Assembly (NCBI GenBank): GCA_049680625.1
Contig: JBAUID010000144.1
Span: forward strand, 1 to 15,247
DNA length: 15,247 nucleotides
Source: JAUIAI01 sp049680625
GTDB lineage: Bacteria; Pseudomonadota; Gammaproteobacteria; Burkholderiales; Burkholderiaceae_E
Direction: 5' to 3'
The notes under the pieces: model-generated
Databases searched by the model: none
What the model was told of the DNA's origin: nothing
What the model saw: only the letters and a program-made list of their open reading frames with translations
Made by a program: the position numbers and the translations under genes
In this document: piece by piece, positions 14,095 through 15,247 of the stretch
Layout: each line of letters begins with the position of its first letter
Numbering within the stretch: the first letter of the stretch is position 1

Positions 14095-14508
14095 GTGCCC
14101 CAACTGCAACCCATCCCAAGCACCCCGGAAATTTTCACACCCGGGCCGATCACGGCGGGCGAAGCTGCCGCCTTGTTCCGTGCGGTCGTGAACCTGTTCC
14201 GCTTGTGGGGAGTGACTGACAACGAGGCAGCCACCTTGCTCGATTTACCGGTGCGCACTTATACCCGCTGGAAAGCGGACGGCGCCGGCCGCATTAGTCG
14301 CGACGGCAAAGCACGGTTGTCCCACCTTATTGGCATACACAAAGCCCTGCGCATCATTTTTCGCGAACCACAACGTGGCTACGCCTGGATCAAAAAACCC
14401 AATACCGTGCTCAACGGCCGCAGCGCGCTTCAAATCATGCTCGGTGGTGAACTCACCGACTTAATGCGGGTGCGACACTTACTCGACGCTGAACGCAGCT
14501 TGTGGTGA
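14095..14508 (+). CDS. Xre/MbcA/ParS-type antitoxin
   Basis: This 137-aa antitoxin starts at GTG 14095, with GGGAG 6 nt upstream. Residues about 20-75 form a helix-turn-helix region (AAALFRAVVNLFRLWGVTDN, then LLDLPVRTYTRWKAD) that would bind DNA. The C-terminal part is the MbcA/ParS/Xre toxin-binding domain, seen as AWIKKPNTVLNGRSALQIML followed by a leucine-rich helix and a terminal Trp, the segment that blocks the toxin active site in solved Xre-RES complexes. The downstream RES toxin gene overlaps by 4 nt. The antitoxin neutralises the toxin and probably represses its own operon. Confidence 0.88.
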   Translation: MPQLQPIPSTPEIFTPGPITAGEAAALFRAVVNLFRLWGVTDNEAATLLDLPVRTYTRWKADGAGRISRDGKARLSHLIGIHKALRIIFREPQRGYAWIKKPNTVLNGRSALQIMLGGELTDLMRVRHLLDAERSLW

Positions 14509-15224
14509 AGCTGGATCCGACCGCAATACCCACGACCCAGGTGAACTGGCCGGGGGCCGTGCGCATTATTCGTGGCCGGTATCCGCCAATCGACTTGTTT
14601 GAGGACATTGCCGACCCGGCTGATTGGCCGCTATTGATTTCAGCCGAAATGAAAACAAACCCCCGCCTGATGGAAACACTGGGTCAACTCGACCGGGTAC
14701 CGCCGGCGCGGCGGGTTGCCGGCCCGGGTGCCAGCTATCTGATGTCACCGTTCACACATATTTCAACCGACCGTCCCAGCCGCTTTTCCGACGGCAGCTT
14801 TGGCGTACTGTATGCCGCGCAGCAATTTGAGACTGCCGTGTTTGAAACAGTGCACCACCATGGCCGCTTCATGGCCGCAACCCATGAAGCGCCGGGCTGG
14901 ACGTCGCAGTTTCGCGAGATTGTGCTCGACATTGGCGCCAGTCTTCACCAGCTCACCGACAATCCGAAACGCTATGCGGCGCTTCGCGACCCGGAGCATT
15001 ACGCGACCGCCCAATTGCTGGGTAGTGCATTGCACGCAGCCGGCTCAAACGGGGTTGTATACCCAAGCGTGCGCCATGCAGGTGGTACATGCGCCGGTTT
15101 GTTTTGGCCTGATCTGGCCTGCAACCCACGCCAGGGTCGCGACCTGGCCTACCACTGGAACGGCAATACTGTCGATATCGTCCGGGACGCCGGTAATGCA
15201 AAAGTGTGGCGAATTCAGGCTTGA
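14505..15224 (+). CDS. RES-domain toxin (NAD+ phosphorylase/hydrolase)
   Basis: This 239-aa toxin belongs to the RES family, which degrades NAD+ in the cytoplasm. The RES residues can be placed as R93 (PSRFSDG), Y103 (GVLYAA), E114 (ETAVFETVHHHG) and S188 (VVYPSVRHAGG). It is longer than the short (~150 aa) RES toxins: about 80 extra residues precede the R93 block, as in the longer subgroup. The start is a GTG overlapping the antitoxin stop (GTGA, 14505-14508); another GTG lies 3 nt earlier at 14502. Antitoxin-first order with overlap is the standard arrangement for Xre-RES pairs. All expected catalytic residues are present, so the toxin should be active. Confidence 0.9.
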   Translation: MKLDPTAIPTTQVNWPGAVRIIRGRYPPIDLFEDIADPADWPLLISAEMKTNPRLMETLGQLDRVPPARRVAGPGASYLMSPFTHISTDRPSRFSDGSFGVLYAAQQFETAVFETVHHHGRFMAATHEAPGWTSQFREIVLDIGASLHQLTDNPKRYAALRDPEHYATAQLLGSALHAAGSNGVVYPSVRHAGGTCAGLFWPDLACNPRQGRDLAYHWNGNTVDIVRDAGNAKVWRIQA

Positions 15225-15247
15225 GGCTGGTCGCTTCAGTGCCCTGA

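Overview
The window looks like a piece of a chromosome of a GC-rich (roughly 58% by eye) proteobacterium, most likely a gammaproteobacterium. This rests on a BaeS/BaeR-type two-component pair, an AidB-type flavoprotein, and a C39-like peptidase / RimK-like ATP-grasp / GCS2 ligase / N-formylglutamate amidohydrolase cluster of a kind I associate with gammaproteobacteria. No rRNA, tRNA, CRISPR array, insertion sequence or phage gene was seen. Assignments come from reading translated sequence, not from a database search.

Layout. (1) 1-2535: the 5' part of a FAD-dependent oxidoreductase gene on the minus strand, broken by a 1-nt loss and an 11-bp tandem duplication. It is divergent from an intact aidB-like gene, which has a long inverted repeat just before its start codon. 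A decayed sulfatase C-terminus lies convergent behind aidB. (2) 2536-5624: non-coding, hairpin-rich DNA, then a small secreted four-cysteine protein (minus) divergent from a translationally coupled sensor kinase/response regulator pair of the BaeSR type. (3) 5742-8018: two minus-strand genes 3 nt apart or more (depending on the second start), a YHYH-domain lipoprotein followed by a HupE/UreJ-family membrane protein. (4) 8019-8411: an intergenic block with many inverted repeats. (5) 8412-13829: a tight minus-strand run, read in transcription order as EamA/DMT exporter, C39-like cysteine peptidase, RimK-type ATP-grasp ligase with RLAN N-terminus, GCS2-type carboxylate-amine ligase, and N-formylglutamate amidohydrolase. 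Two junctions are 4-nt ATGA overlaps. (6) 14033-15224: a Xre/ParS-type antitoxin and a RES-domain NAD+-degrading toxin, overlapping by GTGA, with a promoter-like sequence in front.

How the genes may work together. Region 5 is the most interesting part. It holds two different amide-bond-forming ligases, a peptidase and an amidohydrolase in one transcription unit, which suggests synthesis, trimming and possibly export of a small peptide-like amide or an amino-acid tag. Comparative genomics has predicted such ATP-grasp/GCS2 neighbourhoods before, but I know of no established product for this set. Regions 2 and 3 look like envelope functions (stress sensing, a secreted Cys-rich protein, a possible metal transporter with a lipoprotein). 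Region 6 is a standard type II toxin-antitoxin module. Two single-base frame problems (near 215 and near 5775) lie in or beside homopolymer runs, so assembly or sequencing error remains possible for those two sites.
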